Source of the DNA: Pseudomonadota bacterium
Lineage (GTDB): Bacteria > Pseudomonadota > Alphaproteobacteria > Rhizobiales > Rhizobiaceae
Direction: 5' to 3'
Length of the DNA stretch: 47,297 nt
Assembly (NCBI GenBank): GCA_023444445.1
Contig: JAEXMK010000230.1
Span: forward strand, 1-47,297
Below the pieces are notes generated by a model that was not told the origin of the DNA, made no database searches, and saw only the letters and a program-made list of their open reading frames with translations. This document shows positions 45,325 to 47,297 of this stretch, piece after piece. Within the stretch, counting starts at the first letter, position 1. Every line of letters starts with the position of its first letter. The translations under genes and the position numbers were made by a program.

Positions 45325-45352
45325 TGACACACATCGTCGTTGTTACTAGTTT
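45324..45352 (+). promoter_or_regulatory. Cro promoter (PR type) giving an apparently leaderless mRNA
   Basis: TTGACA (45324-45329), a 17-base spacer and TAGTTT (45347-45352). Start seven bases after the -10 falls at 45359, the A of the cro start codon. No ribosome site is present because operator sequence fills the space up to the ATG. Confidence 0.65.
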
Positions 45353-45358
45353 TCTTGT
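45345..45358. promoter_or_regulatory. OR operator site abutting the cro start codon
   Basis: ACTAG-TTTT-CTTGT ends one base before the cro ATG and covers the -10 of its promoter, so binding would shut off cro. It is 34 bases from the middle site, one helical turn more than the 24-base spacing used elsewhere. Confidence 0.7.
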
Positions 45359-45589
45359 ATGTCTGATTTTCGCCCATTAATCCGTCGCGCCATTGAGGTT
45401 GCAGGCAGCCAGGAAAAGCTCGCTGAAAAAGCGGGCTGTTCTCAGCAGCAAATTTCATGGCTGCTTACCAAAGCCAAGAAAGTCAGCGCTGAGCACGCTG
45501 TTGGCTTTGAGCGCGCCACCGACGGTGCCGTGAAGCGCAACGAGTTTCGTCCGGACCTCTTTCCGACGGAAGGAGCCGATGCCGCATGA
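45359..45589 (+). CDS. Cro/YdaS-like HTH protein
   Basis: A 76-residue helix-turn-helix protein (about 8-42; IEVAGSQEKLAEKAGCSQQQ followed by ISWLL) of the YdaS/Cro type, located where lambda has cro. It likely competes with the repressor for the operators and favours lytic growth. ATG 45359 directly follows an operator and coincides with the inferred transcription start. Its stop overlaps the next gene as ATGA. Confidence 0.85.
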   Translation: MSDFRPLIRRAIEVAGSQEKLAEKAGCSQQQISWLLTKAKKVSAEHAVGFERATDGAVKRNEFRPDLFPTEGADAA

Positions 45590-46281
45590 CGTCGCTCAAG
45601 CCGGTTGAAACCATTCATTTCAGCAAACATCAGGGGGCCCATTTGAACATTCTCCAATTTCCCACCCCAGCAGCACCTCACGTCCCCGGGCGCTGCGACA
45701 CCGAAGCGGCAGGTATTGCGTCCGCTTCGGTGCCCCAATCCCAGCATTCCGCGTCCCTGCGGTTTGCGTGGCTGGCCATGATCGCGTCTACTGTCCGCAA
45801 AACCCTTCGCCTGATTGCCCAGCCATCGCATTCCACTGCTTCTTCCGTTCGCACCGGTCGAAGCGTCTTCGGTTTCTCCGAAGAGGATCACCGACGTTTT
45901 GACAATGCCACGTCACGACGTACCGTTTCCGCAGGGAAGATCCCGCAAAGTTGCGGGGCTGGCTCATCACCTCTGTTTGACGTGACGGGCCTGATTGACT
46001 GGCTGCGCAAGAAATACCCGCGATCCACGACGTTCCACGTCGAAGCCAAAACGGGAATTCCAGCCGCCAGCGTAGAGAACTGGCTGCACCGGCGCTCTCA
46101 GCCGTCGGTGCAGCATTTCTCAATCCTTATCGCCGTGTTCGGTCCCAGCCTTCTCGCTGCTTCCTTTCCGAAGCCACCGATGTGGGTGTCGGAAGCCGTC
46201 CAGGCGCAGCGCCGACGCGAGATCGACGCTCAGATCGAAATGCTGCAGCGAGAACGCGACAATTTCAGCGAGGTGGCGTGA
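45586..46281 (+). CDS. Phage protein in the CII position, HTH-like C-terminal half
   Basis: A 231-residue protein coupled to cro by ATGA. The first 120 residues are of low complexity (Ser, Ala, Pro, Arg) and recall no family. Residues about 130-185 (LIDWLRKKYPRSTTFHVEAK, then TGIPAASVENWLHR) look like an HTH with a downstream helical tail. The real protein may start further in, but no good ribosome site marks one. By position it could be a CII-like regulator or an early replication gene. Confidence 0.55.
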   Translation: MTSLKPVETIHFSKHQGAHLNILQFPTPAAPHVPGRCDTEAAGIASASVPQSQHSASLRFAWLAMIASTVRKTLRLIAQPSHSTASSVRTGRSVFGFSEEDHRRFDNATSRRTVSAGKIPQSCGAGSSPLFDVTGLIDWLRKKYPRSTTFHVEAKTGIPAASVENWLHRRSQPSVQHFSILIAVFGPSLLAASFPKPPMWVSEAVQAQRRREIDAQIEMLQRERDNFSEVA

Positions 46282-46575
46282 GTGAACGGACTTCGCCGCA
46301 CCTCAGTGGAAAACGCCGCTCACGCAGCAGAAGAAGCCCACATTCAGCAGCAGATGCAGGAAGCTCGCCAAAACAAGCTGGTCCTGCGGATGATCCTACA
46401 GCACCTCGACAAGATGGCGCGCAGCAAGATCTGGTGGCTGAACCGGTTCGGCTCAGGGAAGGGCGCTCGTCCTGCTCATGAGATCGAAACGCATCGCGGC
46501 CATCTCGAGGCTTTGGTGCAGGCCCGCGACCTCCTGAAAAACGGGAGCGGCGATGCAACCGAACGCGGCGGATGA
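46282..46575 (+). CDS. Small helical phage protein
   Basis: A 97-residue protein read from GTG 46282, with GAGGTGG upstream. It has a long helix (NAAHAAEEAHIQQQMQEARQ) and a basic C-terminal half. No family is recalled. It overlaps the next gene by 23 bases. Confidence 0.6.
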   Translation: MNGLRRTSVENAAHAAEEAHIQQQMQEARQNKLVLRMILQHLDKMARSKIWWLNRFGSGKGARPAHEIETHRGHLEALVQARDLLKNGSGDATERGG

Positions 46576-46969
46576 TCCTGAACGGGTGAGTTATCACGCC
46601 GTAGCGCGTTACGTGCAGCGCATCCTGCACATCGATACCATGGAAGAATTTGAGAGTGAAAAGGCGAGGGCGCATGCGCTCTGTGCCGCGGCTGGCATGT
46701 CGATCGTCGACATACGCGAATTGATTTGGACGAAGGGGCTGCAAACAGCCGCCAAGTTCGGGGTGACGTCTTTCGACAATCGTGTCTTTGCCGCCCGTAT
46801 CGCCCAGCCCGCAGGTGTCGTCGTCACGATCTGGAACTCCAGGCATCGCGACACCGCGAAACTCAAAATGCTCTCCGACAACGAACTGAAACAGAAAGCC
46901 TGCCGGCTCAATCGGCGGGCCAAAGCGCGGCGCGTGACGCTGCAGAGCCTAGAAGGGACTGACGGGTGA
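46553..46969 (+). CDS. Phage protein of unknown function
   Basis: A 138-residue protein. [16 protein letters not shown] near the start resembles short RNase-toxin-like or phage DUF pieces, and the C-terminal part is basic and helical ([20 protein letters not shown]). No function is assigned. Its stop overlaps the GTG start of the next gene. Confidence 0.6.
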   Translation: MQPNAADDPERVSYHAVARYVQRILHIDTMEEFESEKARAHALCAAAGMSIVDIRELIWTKGLQTAAKFGVTSFDNRVFAARIAQPAGVVVTIWNSRHRDTAKLKMLSDNELKQKACRLNRRAKARRVTLQSLEGTDG

Positions 46970-47297
46970 CGATTTCTGGTGAGCTTGCACAGGGTAACAT
47001 GAAGGGCGCAGCGCGCGCCGTGACCAACACTGCGAAGAACAGGGCGCACAATCCGCCTATGTCCGGACAGGTCGAGGCATTCGACCGCGACGAGACGGGC
47101 GAGACCACGGTTGAAACCGTTGCTGCCGCCGAGTTGCGTCAGTTCATTGAGCGCGTCGAGCGCCTCGAGGAAGAGAAGCAGGCGATTGCCGACGACATCA
47201 AAGACGTGATGGGCGAAGCCAAGGGTCGAGGTTACGACACCATGGCGATCCGCACAATCATTCGCCTTCGAAAGAAGGACGCCAACGAGCGTATCGA
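46966..47297 (+). CDS. GapR-like (DUF2312) protein, cut by window end
   Basis: 110 residues are visible. After a flexible start the family core is clear: [26 protein letters not shown] as a coiled coil (described by its L/I heptads), then [27 protein letters not shown]2312 proteins include Caulobacter GapR, which binds overtwisted AT-rich DNA ahead of forks. GTG 46966 overlaps the preceding stop and has AAGGG upstream; ATG 46999 is an alternative. A phage copy at the head of the rightward region may modulate replication or transcription. The C-terminus lies beyond 47297. Confidence 0.85.
   Translation, partial: MTISGELAQGNMKGAARAVTNTAKNRAHNPPMSGQVEAFDRDETGETTVETVAAAELRQFIERVERLEEEKQAIADDIKDVMGEAKGRGYDTMAIRTIIRLRKKDANERI

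Overview
The window looks like about 31 kb of circular chromosome from a Rhizobiaceae bacterium, most likely Agrobacterium or a close relative, followed by the left part of a lambda-like prophage. Signs of the host are high GC with short GC-rich intergenic regions, uvrA divergent from ssb with an alphaproteobacterial GAAC-N7-GAAC LexA box, the typical alphaproteobacterial GyrA, and a SPOR-tailed D,D-carboxypeptidase. No database search was possible, so assignments rest on motifs, protein length, gene order and recall of families.

Bases 1-8.1 kb hold core genes: uvrA (C-terminus cut by the window edge), ssb, an HPP/CBS membrane protein, a MarC-family protein and gyrA. Bases 8.1-24 kb are accessory metabolism and efflux. 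They include a LysR regulator divergent from two paralogous Cys-nucleophile alpha/beta hydrolases, and a TetR regulator divergent from a tightly coupled cassette of lipoprotein adaptor, RND pump, outer-membrane channel, Bcr/CflA-type MFS pump and a small exported protein. A methyltransferase, a MerR regulator divergent from a class IV aminotransferase, and a YCII protein follow. Bases 23.6-26.2 kb carry a citrate synthase-like enzyme with an N-terminal HTH, divergent from a CaiB/BaiF CoA-transferase. Bases 26.5-31 kb hold a penicillin-binding D,D-carboxypeptidase, several small conserved proteins and a strongly structured candidate small RNA on the minus strand.

At 31063-31152 a tRNA-Ser(UGA) marks the left junction of the prophage. 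A P4-type tyrosine integrase follows, reading inward. From 32.6 to 43.8 kb about 25 short, overlapping genes read leftward as one operon from a PL-type promoter at 43.86 kb. They end at an intrinsic terminator buried in the 3' end of the integrase gene. Most are unrecognised phage early genes. Recognisable ones are a Gp37/Gp68 (DUF5131) protein, an HNH-like nuclease, an NPPY methyltransferase, a PraR-like HTH protein and, unusually, a secreted TAXI-type binding protein with a tiny membrane protein.

The immunity region at 43.85-45.36 kb has the lambda layout. OL and OR operator clusters (ACTAG-N4-CTAGT type) flank a self-cleaving S24 repressor and, where lambda has rexAB, an exported ClpP/crotonase-fold protein. 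Rightward transcription starts with an apparently leaderless cro, then a possible CII-position gene, two small genes and a phage GapR-like (DUF2312) protein cut by the window end. The most interesting items are the exported ClpP-like protein in the immunity region, the secreted TAXI protein in the early operon, the operator and leaderless-cro architecture, and the candidate small RNA at 30.06-30.17 kb.
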